Source: Pseudozyma flocculosa PF-1
Lineage: Eukaryota; Basidiomycota; Ustilaginomycetes; Ustilaginales; Ustilaginaceae
Assembly: GCF_000417875.1 (NCBI RefSeq)
Contig: NW_006920890.1
Span: forward strand, 488,205-552,204
DNA: 64,000 nucleotides
Reading direction: 5' to 3'
In this document: one piece after another, positions 43,627 through 52,821 of the stretch
How the letters are laid out: each line of letters opens with the position of its first letter
How positions within the stretch are numbered: position 1 is the stretch's first letter
Notes under the pieces: generated by a model
Database searches by the model: none
Told to the model about the DNA's origin: nothing
The model's input: the letters and a program-made list of their open reading frames with translations, nothing else
Made by a program: the position numbers and the translations under genes

Positions 43627-45024
43627 ATGCGACTCCCCTGTCCCCAAGGTCAGACGGCATCGGCCGCTCTGGTCGTCATAGCCATCTGGGCCACTGCCCT
43701 CGCTCTGCTACAGATCGCCGATGCTGCACCTGCGGGCGTCGCCGATTTCAGCCGCCTCTTCGGGCACCCTCAGCCGGTCCGCGACGTCATGGATGAGCTG
43801 AGTCCGATCTTTGGGCATGCTCGGTCGAGCCCGGATGTGACTTTGCAGGCGCAGCCGAGCGCCTTCGGCTATGGCATGGCCTCGTCCAGCCCGGCTGCCC
43901 AACCTGCTCAGGAAGCCGTCTACCATCATGTCCAGCCGGGGCAGTTCTGGGGACCGCACCCCTACAGCCCTGAACAAGCGCATCATCCGACGTCGAATGA
44001 CGTCCACGTCTTCCACGAGGCAGGGCCATACGGCGCGCACCGCCAGCAAGGCGTCTACCATCCGGCCCCTCAGTATGGCTACCCCTACGATACCTCGCGC
44101 CAGCAGCCCGACCCTTCCTCGACGTGGGCAGACGTCGCCTCTTCCCACGCCTCTCCTCCGCTGTACGACGCTCAGCCGCACGTTCTTGGACCTTCGCGAT
44201 TCGCTTCATCGTCCCAAGGACAACCCTCGGTCGTGTGGCCTGATGCCGCTCTAGCTTCGCAGTCCGACCCTTTCAGTGGACACCAGGCGCCTGCTGAGCT
44301 TCGGTCCGCCGTCGACGTCCCGCAGCGTCCCGATCGCGCTCCACGAAAGCCATCGGAAGGCGAAACTCGGCCTCGACGCAAGCAGAGGAAGCATCAAGCA
44401 CCTATGAGCCACGCCGATCAAGCCGCCTTTGAAGAGCGCGTTGGTCGCATCGAGCAGATGCTCTCGAGCCGCCCCCTGCACCCTACACCCGAGTACCTGC
44501 TTTGGGAAGGCGGCGAGCTGCTCGACTTCAGCCTTTACCGAGCGGGCAGAGAGAAGCTCGCGACGATTGGCGACGCCACGCTGCGGCGCTGGCTCCAGGA
44601 CGTCCTCGCCATCCGGCTGGAGCTCGTGCGCACGCGCCATCCGCGCAGCATCTGGGCTCTGGTCGACATCGAGGTGATCGAGGACGCGCGCGGTCCGCAG
44701 GCGGTCCACACTTCCACCAACATGCACGCCAAGCGCCAGGGCGTGCGGGTGCAGCCGGCGGAGCGCGGTGCGTTTGACGTCGTCGACGATCCGTTCGCCG
44801 ACTTCCAGGTGGGCGACTACCGCATCGAGGTCCTCGTGCGCCGCGGCGGCAACGTCGTCGTCAGCCCCGAAGGTCGCTCGTACAACGTCGTCGCACTGCC
44901 CACCGGAGGCGCCCCGGGCCGCATCGCTATCGGGACGCTCAGGATCCAGCAGAGGATCCCGACCGAGGAGCCTCGCATCCTCCGTCCCGACGAGCAGCTC
45001 GCCCAGGGCAACTTCTTCTTCTGA
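43627..45024 (+). CDS. Tandem secreted family, member 4
   Basis: Single exon, 465 residues. The ATG at 43627 starts a signal peptide (1-34, ending ADAA) and lies downstream of a TATA box. Two post-signal motifs: FSRLFGHPQP and MDELSPIFGHARS. A variable region rich in Tyr, His, Pro and Gln runs to about 285, with a basic stretch (RPRRKQRKHQ) before the domain. The C-terminal domain (about 285-465) has IGDATLRRWLQDVLAIRLEL, DPFADFQVGDYRIEV and VVALPTGGAPGRIAIGTL, ending in NFFF. The only cysteine is inside the signal peptide. Paired with member 3. Confidence 0.85.
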   Translation: MRLPCPQGQTASAALVVIAIWATALALLQIADAAPAGVADFSRLFGHPQPVRDVMDELSPIFGHARSSPDVTLQAQPSAFGYGMASSSPAAQPAQEAVYHHVQPGQFWGPHPYSPEQAHHPTSNDVHVFHEAGPYGAHRQQGVYHPAPQYGYPYDTSRQQPDPSSTWADVASSHASPPLYDAQPHVLGPSRFASSSQGQPSVVWPDAALASQSDPFSGHQAPAELRSAVDVPQRPDRAPRKPSEGETRPRRKQRKHQAPMSHADQAAFEERVGRIEQMLSSRPLHPTPEYLLWEGGELLDFSLYRAGREKLATIGDATLRRWLQDVLAIRLELVRTRHPRSIWALVDIEVIEDARGPQAVHTSTNMHAKRQGVRVQPAERGAFDVVDDPFADFQVGDYRIEVLVRRGGNVVVSPEGRSYNVVALPTGGAPGRIAIGTLRIQQRIPTEEPRILRPDEQLAQGNFFF

Positions 45025-45973
45025 TCTTCGGTCTCGCCGTAGCGCAGCTTCTCCATCGCCTCCCATCGTAGCCCGATTGAGGCCTCCTCCTGGGTGCTTT
45101 GCTCTGCTGTCGTACCAGGCTCGTCGACCATGAGGCATCTGCCGTAGGATCTCAGCCTGAAATACGACACTCTTTCAGAAGTCCTTCCAACCAAGTTGAA
45201 GCAGCTCGACATGGGAAGGGTGGCGCAAGACGTCGAGATGAGTTGACGGTGGAAACTTCGGGGACGGTTCGGGCCCAGCTGGCGCCTCGAATTTCTGAGG
45301 CGCAAACCTTGCGAAGGGCTGCGGCCGACCCGCTCCTTTGAGCTCGACGCCAGCGGGCCTTCTCCACCCGCTCGATCCATCTCCGTCCAGCATCCATCGA
45401 GCACCCTAACTTTTGCCTCGTGTCGCCGTCAAGCCGGAACGTTTCAGGCACGGCCGTGTCCCACCAAAGACAAAAAAAAAAGCGAGCTTGTCTCAGCAGG
45501 CAGTCCTGACGGCCGACCGGGCGCTAGCTAACGGCTTCCCGCCTTTGCGCTGCGCACCATTCGTCGGCCGACCGTCTTGAGAGCCGTTCGATCCGCCTCC
45601 CTTGCGCTCCATCAAGTTACACTCTGAAAGAAGAGCGGAGACCCATGAACGCAAGACGAAGGCTGCACCCATCTCGACGAAGGATGGCTGGCACCGGTGG
45701 CGTTCAGCATCGCCCCGACGAGGGCACGGACGGTACTTCCGCCGAAAGCCTGCTCGAACTCGTTTGTCGCGAGGTACCGCCTGCAGCACGAGGTAGACCT
45801 AACTGGTGTCTTTGCCGCTGCCGATGTGAAGCATAGAAAAGGGACGAGCGTGACTGCTTCTGCCGTCCGACCTTTCCTCCCTCCAAGCTGTCCTCGTTCG
45901 ACATCTACGACACCGCTCCTTCTTTCCAGCACCCAGACAAAGTCGCCTACGATATCGCGGCCCATCTTTTGCC
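45025..45973. other. Spacer between members 4 and 5
   Basis: About 950 bp with an A11 homopolymer at about 45471-45481; no gene seen. It is lower in GC than the genes. Confidence 0.45.
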
Positions 45974-47140
45974 ATGCGAGTTGGACTGCACCAGAGGCGA
46001 TCGGCCTGCTTGCGCACGGCCGCCTTCGTCTTGTCGACAGCCGTGACCCTCAATCTGCTGACTTCGACGACGTTGGCGACACCCCCCGTTCGGCCGGGCT
46101 TTGATGGCCTCGGCAGGCTCGCGGAGGCCACTGCAGCGGGCGAAGCAGTGGCCGACGAGGCCGCAACGTCAGCCTCCAATGCGGCCCTGGACGGCGTTCA
46201 GCCGATCTTAGCCACCCATGTCCGTCCCTCGCAAGCGGACCCCCGCCAAAGCTTCCCTCGATACGAGTACCTCACCCCTATCCATCCGGACTGGAGGGCC
46301 GAACATGTTCAATACGACTTCACACCTGCAGAAAGCCTCCGCGCGGGCGACTCGGTCACTCTGATACTCTACCGTGACCACCTCTTCCCGGGACCGCAAG
46401 CAGACGAGGGCGCTTCTGCCGCAAACGAGGAAGGAGCAGTGCCCATATTCGACTCTGGAGGCAGCGTCGTGCCGCAATCGACCAGCAGAGAGCGAGCAGA
46501 GCCGTCCGGTGCCGTCGACGAGATCAGGCCGCTATCCGCGCCTCAGAAGCAGGAGCTGCTCGCACGCGGCGCCAGGCTGCTGCGTGAGACAAGCGAGCGG
46601 CTCGGCAGGAGCAAGGTCTTTGGCCTCGGCAATGACGAGCTGCGAGCCTGGCTCACGAGGATCTACCGCATCCGCCAGCGCTCGTCGGGGATCATGCAGG
46701 ACGAAGGCCCATGGGGCTGGAAGATGTACGACGCCCTCGACATCGAAGTGTTGCCAGCAGACAGGACCAAACCGCAAATTCTCAGGTTCCTGCAAAGCTA
46801 CCGTACGCGGGAGGGTCCCAGGCTTAGGAACCACCCGCTCGACGAAGACGAGACGGGTCCCTTTGACGGCGCCCCCTGGCCGTTCCAGGATTTCGCCGTC
46901 GGCGGCTTCCGCGTCCGCGTCCTTCCCGGGCGCATGGGCGTCGAAACGTTCCGAAACAGGCCGATGGACGAGGACCACCCCGTCGTCGCCTACCGCCAGC
47001 GCCAACCCTCTGATGGTCCCGATGCTCCAGCGGGCTCCAGGGAGTCCTCGCTGCTCGAGTGGGTATTTGTCGGCAACGTCAAAGTGACGAGGCGCCCGCT
47101 GCCCCCTGCACCTAGCTCGCCAGAGCCTGGACAGCTGTGA
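45974..47140 (+). CDS. Tandem secreted family, member 5
   Basis: Single exon, 388 residues. Signal peptide 1-36 (ends TTLA), then TPPVRPGFDGLGRL, a weakened DEL-type motif. The middle (about 50-190) is less His/Pro-biased than in members 1-4 and contains a hydrophobic strand (VTLILYRDHLFPG). The C-terminal domain (about 190-388) has LLARGARLL, LGNDELRAWLTRIYRIRQR, WPFQDFAVGGFRVRV and WVFVGNVKV in place of the EG-IAIG ending. The only cysteine is in the signal peptide. It groups with members 6 and 7 by the WLTRIYRIR core. Confidence 0.83.
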   Translation: MRVGLHQRRSACLRTAAFVLSTAVTLNLLTSTTLATPPVRPGFDGLGRLAEATAAGEAVADEAATSASNAALDGVQPILATHVRPSQADPRQSFPRYEYLTPIHPDWRAEHVQYDFTPAESLRAGDSVTLILYRDHLFPGPQADEGASAANEEGAVPIFDSGGSVVPQSTSRERAEPSGAVDEIRPLSAPQKQELLARGARLLRETSERLGRSKVFGLGNDELRAWLTRIYRIRQRSSGIMQDEGPWGWKMYDALDIEVLPADRTKPQILRFLQSYRTREGPRLRNHPLDEDETGPFDGAPWPFQDFAVGGFRVRVLPGRMGVETFRNRPMDEDHPVVAYRQRQPSDGPDAPAGSRESSLLEWVFVGNVKVTRRPLPPAPSSPEPGQL

Positions 47141-47789
47141 GGGGCTTGACGGAAGCTCTTGCGATCTTTCCCTGCCGTGCCCTGGCCGCTTCCTCTGTCC
47201 CGCCCGAAACGTTGCCATTCTCCTTGTCAGCTCGGCGAATTGCAGGTTGGTTTGTATGTAGCTACATAGCTGTATCGAAGAATCCTGCCCCTGAATCGAC
47301 CGGTTGGCTCCAAGGGCAAAGTTATACCGGCTCGTCAGCCTCTGCCTTGCGGGGACAGCTGATGAGCCGCGGCTCGACGTCGCTGCAAACGTCCACACCG
47401 TGCAGAACGGGGCCGGGACGCCCCGAGGTCGGCGCAACGTCGTGGCGGCTTCGGCGCCGCAGCCGAAAGCCGCAAGATGATTGAATCGCCGCGAAGAAGG
47501 TGCAAGCCAGTTAATGTAGGCTCCTAATCGATAAGAGGCCACCACAGCGCCTGCACGAAGGCATAAATTCTTCGCGAGCGAGGTGTGTCGACATCGGCCT
47601 GCTGACTTCTCCATCGATCCCGTCCATCGACCCTCGACCGTATCCCTGCGCCCGCAAACTCTGTCACCAGATCCCTTTTTCCAACGCTCCTTTTCTCGGC
47701 ATAGAGTGGCTGCCCAAGCCCTCGGCTGCCGCTCTCTCGCGCCATCACGCCAGCCCAACCCTACGTGGCGCTCCAGGCTCGAGTCGACC
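47141..47789. other. Spacer between members 5 and 6
   Basis: About 650 bp; GCATAAATTC near 47561 is a possible TATA element. No gene seen. Confidence 0.45.
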
Positions 47790-48698
47790 ATGCAGATCCG
47801 CCCCCATCATGGCCTGCTCGGCCAGCTTGCCATCTCGATACTGGCAGCCTGGGCCATCCCGACCATCACCCTGATGCCGGCGAGCGTATCGGCCGCGCCT
47901 CCTATGCCCCAGGCGTTTCCCGGCTTCAACATGAACGCCTTGGCTGGCGCCGCGGAAGATGAGGCCGAACCGCTGCTTCACAGTGCAAGCACAGTGTTGG
48001 ACCTGGACGCCGCCGCGTACCGCGACCGTCCTCGCGCCTTCACACAGCCGGGAGGAGGCTCCCGGGCAGACGTCGACCCAGCTGCGCTGCGGGTCCAGAC
48101 CCAAGACTTCCTGCCGAGGTCCCCCGCTCAGATGAACGCGCTGCTGGAAGAAGGGCAACGGCTGCTGCTCGAAGCCCCGACCCGAGTCGTGGCCAAACAA
48201 CTCGTCGGTATCGGCGGGCAAGAGCTGCGGCAGTGGCTCACACGGATCTACCGCATCCGCCTGGTCTATTCGAGGATCATGACCTACGAAAGCCCAGATG
48301 GCTGGATCAGGCATGGGGCGGTCAAGATCACCGTGGTGCCCGACGACAAGGCCCTCTGGAGAAGGCTGTCGCTGGTGAGGGACTTTGAGCCCGACAACGC
48401 TGGCAGCGTGTCTGGCAGCGCTTTCCACGACCTCACCTGGCCAATGCAGGACTTCCGCATCGGCGAATACCACATCCACGCCCATCCTGGCCGTGGAGGC
48501 GAGACGGGGTACAGGCTCAGGGCGTGGCTCAACGACCACCCCGTCATCGCCTACTACCAAGGTCCGCCTACCGACCCGCCAAGGCCCCGGTGGATTTTCA
48601 TTGGCAAGGTCGAGGCCGCTCGTCGTGATGCCCGGCTGCACAGCACGCCGCTCGAGGCATCGGCGCCGGCGCCTGAGGCATCGACGGCGGACTGGTAG
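47790..48698 (+). CDS. Tandem secreted family, member 6
   Basis: Single exon, 302 residues. Signal peptide 1-35 (ends SVSAA), then PPMPQAFPGFNMNALAG. The variable region is short (about 50-110). The C-terminal domain (about 110-302) has LLEEGQRLLL, GIGGQELRQWLTRIYRIRL, a PDGW turn, TWPMQDFRIGEYHIHAHPG, HPVIAYYQGPP and WIFIGKVEA. No cysteine. Very close to member 7 across the whole domain. The ATG chosen is the one that opens the signal peptide; upstream in-frame codons look like leader sequence. Confidence 0.85.
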   Translation: MQIRPHHGLLGQLAISILAAWAIPTITLMPASVSAAPPMPQAFPGFNMNALAGAAEDEAEPLLHSASTVLDLDAAAYRDRPRAFTQPGGGSRADVDPAALRVQTQDFLPRSPAQMNALLEEGQRLLLEAPTRVVAKQLVGIGGQELRQWLTRIYRIRLVYSRIMTYESPDGWIRHGAVKITVVPDDKALWRRLSLVRDFEPDNAGSVSGSAFHDLTWPMQDFRIGEYHIHAHPGRGGETGYRLRAWLNDHPVIAYYQGPPTDPPRPRWIFIGKVEAARRDARLHSTPLEASAPAPEASTADW

Positions 48699-49253
48699 TG
48701 GAGCCGCTCCGACCGAGGAGGCGAGGACATGCATTTTCTCGCTCGCCAACGAGGACCGGCCGTCGTCTTGCGTCCACAGCATCCTCATTAATCAATGATC
48801 CGATGACGTCGGCTTCGGCCCCCATTCATTTCCATCGCTCTTCATCATTATGCAGAAGCACGGTGATGGATCCGTAGGGAAAAGGCTCCGAGGTGGCATC
48901 GGTGAGGCTGGCTGTGGTGACATGATCGAGGCGAGCCCACCTTGTGCCGCGGCTTAGCCTCGCTCCGGGCCAAATGAGGGACTATCCAGAGCACCGGAAG
49001 CTGGAGCGGACGGGATCCCTTCCGACTCGTATACATACATGCCTCGGAGCTTGGGCGCTGTCTTTCGTTGGCTGGACGGAAGGGCATCCGGACTCGGCTC
49101 TCGAGGGCGAGCACATAAGAACGCGCGAACGCCTACTCGGCCACTTGCGATCCACATTCGTCTCGCCACACCTTCGATCCTCTGCCGCTCCCAGCTTGCT
49201 GTCGCCTTCTTCCGTCTCTGCCCACCCAACACGAAGAATCAAACGTCTCCCAG
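48699..49253. other. Spacer between members 6 and 7
   Basis: About 555 bp; ACATAAG at 49113 is a likely TATA element. No gene seen. Confidence 0.45.
49113..49119 (+). promoter_or_regulatory. TATA-like box of family member 7
   Basis: ACATAAG, 141 bp upstream of the ATG; the same core as upstream of member 3 and the pectate lyase gene. Confidence 0.35.
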
Positions 49254-50273
49254 ATGCAGCCCATACAACGTCGGCGAGGTTCGCCCTCACGGCTTGCCAC
49301 AGCGTATGCCATCTGGGCTCTGACAGCCCTCATCGGCCTGCTGCCGTCGACCAAGGCCTTGGCCACGCCACCTGAACTCTCGGCCCTCGAAGAGCTCGAC
49401 CGGCTCTCGCCCACCCGCGAACCGGTCCCCTCGGCTATCCACGATGATGGTGTCGTCGGATCCTCTACCGCCTACTTCGACGCATCGGATCCGTATCGCC
49501 TCGTTCCCGCTCAGCATGCGTACGCAACGCCGATCCAGCAGGACTCGGAAGCATACCGACACGAACGCAGCCTTGCGTCCGGCCCCAGCTTCGACCGAGG
49601 CCCGGTTGACGGTCTGGATCTGGCACCGTTTCAGCACCGCGCTCCTCTGCAATCACATGCCGGCACAGGTTCATCGACTGGCATCGAGCAAGCGACGCTC
49701 CGGACTCCGACCTTGGCCGCAGACATCCTCCCGCGATCGCCCGCCCGTATGAACGAGCTCCTGAAGCGGGGCATCGACCTGCTCCGCCGGGGCGAGTACG
49801 AGGCTCGATACTTGGGCCCGGACCTGGTTGGCATCGGCGGCGACGAGCTCCGGTCCTGGCTCACGACCATCTACCGAATCCGTCTGGCCTACTCGAGGAT
49901 CACCGAGTACGACTTCCCCGATGGCTGGAGGCGGTTCGGGCGGGTCGAGATCGACGTGGTGCGGGACTACAACGCGTTGGCCAACGTGATGCAGGTGGTG
50001 AGGAGGTACACGGGCGGCCCCGACGCCAGCATGTCGCCGGGCGCCTTCCACGGCCTCACATGGCCGATGCAGGACTTCCCCGTCGGCGACTACCGCATCC
50101 ACGTCCACACCGGTCGCGGTGGGGAAAAGGCGTTCCGGTCCCGACCGTGGGCCAACCCCGAGCATCCCGTCGTCGCCTACTATCGAGGACCGCCCGATCA
50201 AGGCAAGCCAAAGTGGATCGTCATCGGCCGGATGGTGGTCAAGGTCGAAAACCCTTTCTTCGAGTGGCCCTAG
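49254..50273 (+). CDS. Tandem secreted family, member 7
   Basis: Single exon, 339 residues. Signal peptide 1-37 (ends KALA), then TPPELSALEELDRL. Variable region about 50-160. The C-terminal domain (about 160-339) has ILPRSPARMNELLKRGIDLL, GIGGDELRSWLTTIYRIRL, the PDGW turn, TWPMQDFPVGDYRIHVHTG, HPVVAYYRGPP and WIVIGRMVVK. No cysteine. It aligns with member 6 almost without gaps through the domain, indicating a recent duplication, while the N-terminal halves have diverged. Confidence 0.85.
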   Translation: MQPIQRRRGSPSRLATAYAIWALTALIGLLPSTKALATPPELSALEELDRLSPTREPVPSAIHDDGVVGSSTAYFDASDPYRLVPAQHAYATPIQQDSEAYRHERSLASGPSFDRGPVDGLDLAPFQHRAPLQSHAGTGSSTGIEQATLRTPTLAADILPRSPARMNELLKRGIDLLRRGEYEARYLGPDLVGIGGDELRSWLTTIYRIRLAYSRITEYDFPDGWRRFGRVEIDVVRDYNALANVMQVVRRYTGGPDASMSPGAFHGLTWPMQDFPVGDYRIHVHTGRGGEKAFRSRPWANPEHPVVAYYRGPPDQGKPKWIVIGRMVVKVENPFFEWP

Positions 50274-51087
50274 GTAGGCATCGACGGGACGCGCGACGCG
50301 GAGACGTGGCAGGCTCGTGTGCGGCGTTGCGTCCGCCCCATCCCAGCTTGCTGGCCGTGCGAGCGACTCGAGCCTTTGCTGCTCTCGCCCCGACTTCCTG
50401 TGCGCGAACACCCTTCCACGAGCGGACCGTGTGCTTGAAAGTTCTCTCCGTCCCTAGGCGGTAGTCGCTCCAGACGATGTGAGGCCTTGGCGGTCATGGC
50501 TTGCGATCCAGGCAGGATGATCTTGAAAAAGGAGGACCGCTGGGCAGCGAGCCAAGCGTCGTCCACGATGGGCAAGCCTGACGCCTGACCAGTTGAGCCC
50601 GACCTCGTCGCCGGGCTTGGGCGCAACCCGGCCTGTTGAGCCTGTCTGGACGGACCCGTGCGTAGCAGGCTGGTGGGCGACTCTTTGGCTGCCCTTGGGC
50701 CTTGGTTGTGCCCTTGAGGGGTGGGTCTCGCCCTTCTCAGCCCGCGGGGGTCCGTGCCCTTGGCAGAGGCGCGCCTCGCCGCCGCGTCGTGAGTCTGCGG
50801 CTGACTGGGCCCTGCTGTGCCCCGCATGCTCCACGCCCCGCCTGCGCGCGCCCTTTCTTTGCCACCCGCCGCCACCTCCGGAAAAGCCCGCCACCTCTCC
50901 TTGCGCCGACAACCAGGTGAATCCTAACTCCCGGCTTCTCCTCCGCCTCCTCACTTCCTCCCTCTCGTCGTCTCCTCGGTCCTCTTCCTTCGGCCTCCCC
51001 CTCGGCATCGCTACTCTACCACGCGACCATCGCCCGCAAGCGCACCGCTCACTTTCGGGCTGCACGCCGTCCCGCACCTATATCGCC
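50274..51087. other. Spacer left of the non-secreted gene
   Basis: About 815 bp. The right end is CT-rich leader-like sequence. No gene seen. Confidence 0.45.
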
Positions 51088-52041
51088 ATGTTCGCCTACA
51101 CGCCCAATGCAGAGACACAGGCCGCGCTCGACGCTGCCGCCCATGCCGCGTCTGCCTATCCGAACACAGCGAGACCAAGCGTGGAAGAGATGAAGCAGCA
51201 ACTGCGTCGGCCTGATCTGGACAAAGTCCTTCTGGCTTCCGACCGCGGTCCCTCCTCGCTCCGCGCCCACCTCGATTTCGAGGGCGTCCTGCCCTTTGAG
51301 AACGCCGGCAGCCGGCCTGCGCCGGACCTCTACCTCTTCGACCGCGCTTCTGGCGAGCGTCGACTGGCGCCTCCTTGGCCCCGCAAGAGGGTCTCGATGC
51401 CGTTTCCCGGCGCCCACATCCTCTTCGACGCGGCGTTCTGCACCATCCTCACCGACCTCGTCCGCCAGGCGCGCCGTCTCCGTGGCCGTGGTCGCCACGC
51501 CCTCCCCCGAGTCGAGGTACTGCCCAGCAAAGGCGCGGCCCCCGATGCAGACGAGCTCCGCACCATGTGGGGCGAGCCCGACAGGATCATCAAGATCGCC
51601 TGGCCCACGCACACCACCTTCGTGCCCGTCGTCGTCAAGCTGCCGCAGGTCTGCACCGAGCAATGCGCCATGAGCATCTACAGCCAACTGGGAAAGCCCG
51701 TACCCTTCTGGCGCCCGACGAGCAAGGACGTGGTGCAGGAGGACATCCGCGTCCTCACGCTCGACGTCCAGAGGATGATCGTCACGTCGCGTCAGGACCG
51801 CGCCATCATCCAGACGCCCTTCTGGACCGCCTTTGTCGAAGTCGACTGGAACCACGGCCAGTGCGCCGTGCTCGAAGTCCTCCAGGTCGGCATGGGCACC
51901 GACAAGGCCGAGGAAACGCTCCTCTACCGCCTCCTCGCCTTGATCTTCGATTCCAAGCGCTCGAAGCCAAAGGATCCCACCGAGCGCAGGATGCAGTCCA
52001 TCATGCTCTGGCAGCAGCTGCTCAGGGATGGCGAGGCGTAG
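51088..52041 (+). CDS. Uncharacterised non-secreted protein inside the cluster
   Basis: Single exon, 317 residues, same strand as its neighbours. There is no signal peptide or membrane span. The N-terminus (MFAYTPNAETQAALDAA) is polar. The body mixes alpha and beta stretches (for example IKIAWPTHTTFVPVVVKLPQ and QTPFWTAFVEVDWNHGQ), with three cysteines around CTEQCAM and GQCAVLEV. It does not share the domain of the flanking secreted family, and I recognise no family. The coding-like composition (high GC3, balanced residues) makes it a real gene. The longer frame upstream is leader-like, so the ATG at 51088 is used. Confidence 0.7.
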   Translation: MFAYTPNAETQAALDAAAHAASAYPNTARPSVEEMKQQLRRPDLDKVLLASDRGPSSLRAHLDFEGVLPFENAGSRPAPDLYLFDRASGERRLAPPWPRKRVSMPFPGAHILFDAAFCTILTDLVRQARRLRGRGRHALPRVEVLPSKGAAPDADELRTMWGEPDRIIKIAWPTHTTFVPVVVKLPQVCTEQCAMSIYSQLGKPVPFWRPTSKDVVQEDIRVLTLDVQRMIVTSRQDRAIIQTPFWTAFVEVDWNHGQCAVLEVLQVGMGTDKAEETLLYRLLALIFDSKRSKPKDPTERRMQSIMLWQQLLRDGEA

Positions 52042-52821
52042 GCTCTGCGTGCGCCGCCGTGCTCCGACGAGCGTCGAACCGTCTCTCGGTCGCAGTGTCC
52101 ACCTCCCATCATCGAGCCAGTGCAAGCGTCGGCGATAATATCGTCGTCATCGTCCCCTCTGGATCTTGCAGCCTTCAAATAACCAACCCCTGGAGATGCA
52201 ACGACGAACACCAACGAGAGGAGGACCCGCAGGAAGCACGACGCCATAGCGAGGACACGCAAAGAAGCTTCCCTGGAAGTCGATCTCGCCCCGCCTCATT
52301 CAAGAACAAACGGAGTCAAAGCGACGGCGACCGCGGTCTAGCGCGGCCTCGACTTAGTTCGCCGTACCGGTGACTTGCGGCGCGGCTGTTCACTCCGAGA
52401 CTGGATCCGGGCTTGCCGACCTGGCCTAATCTCCCTGCCTTCGGCGCCTGGCTATGAACTCCGGGAGGATTCTTGCTCCCTAGCTGCCCTGGTCGCCCCG
52501 AGGCACTCTGGCGTGACTTCCAAGAGGAGACTCGCCGAGCCGATGCGGATCTGTAGCGCCCCGAGAGCGTGATCATACCAATTGCGAATCATTCCGTTGC
52601 TGCCCCAAGATCATGCTTTGACGGCTTGTACGGAAGTAGTGCCTGCCAGCGAAAGCAGTGACAGCGCGCTCGTTGGTGATGCAAAGGCGGTCAGCGCTGG
52701 ATTTGCGGCCGCCTTTGCCCATCGTCTCGACACCCATCACTTTCCACTTTCTTCCACTCGCGAAGCGCCTCGCCGCAGCCTCCTCTCTCGGATCTCTCCT
52801 GCTCCCGCAGACTCTGCCACT
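52042..52821. other. Spacer between the non-secreted gene and member 8
   Basis: About 780 bp; no gene seen. An open frame runs in from 52582 into member 8 but its composition is not coding-like before the signal peptide. Confidence 0.4.
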
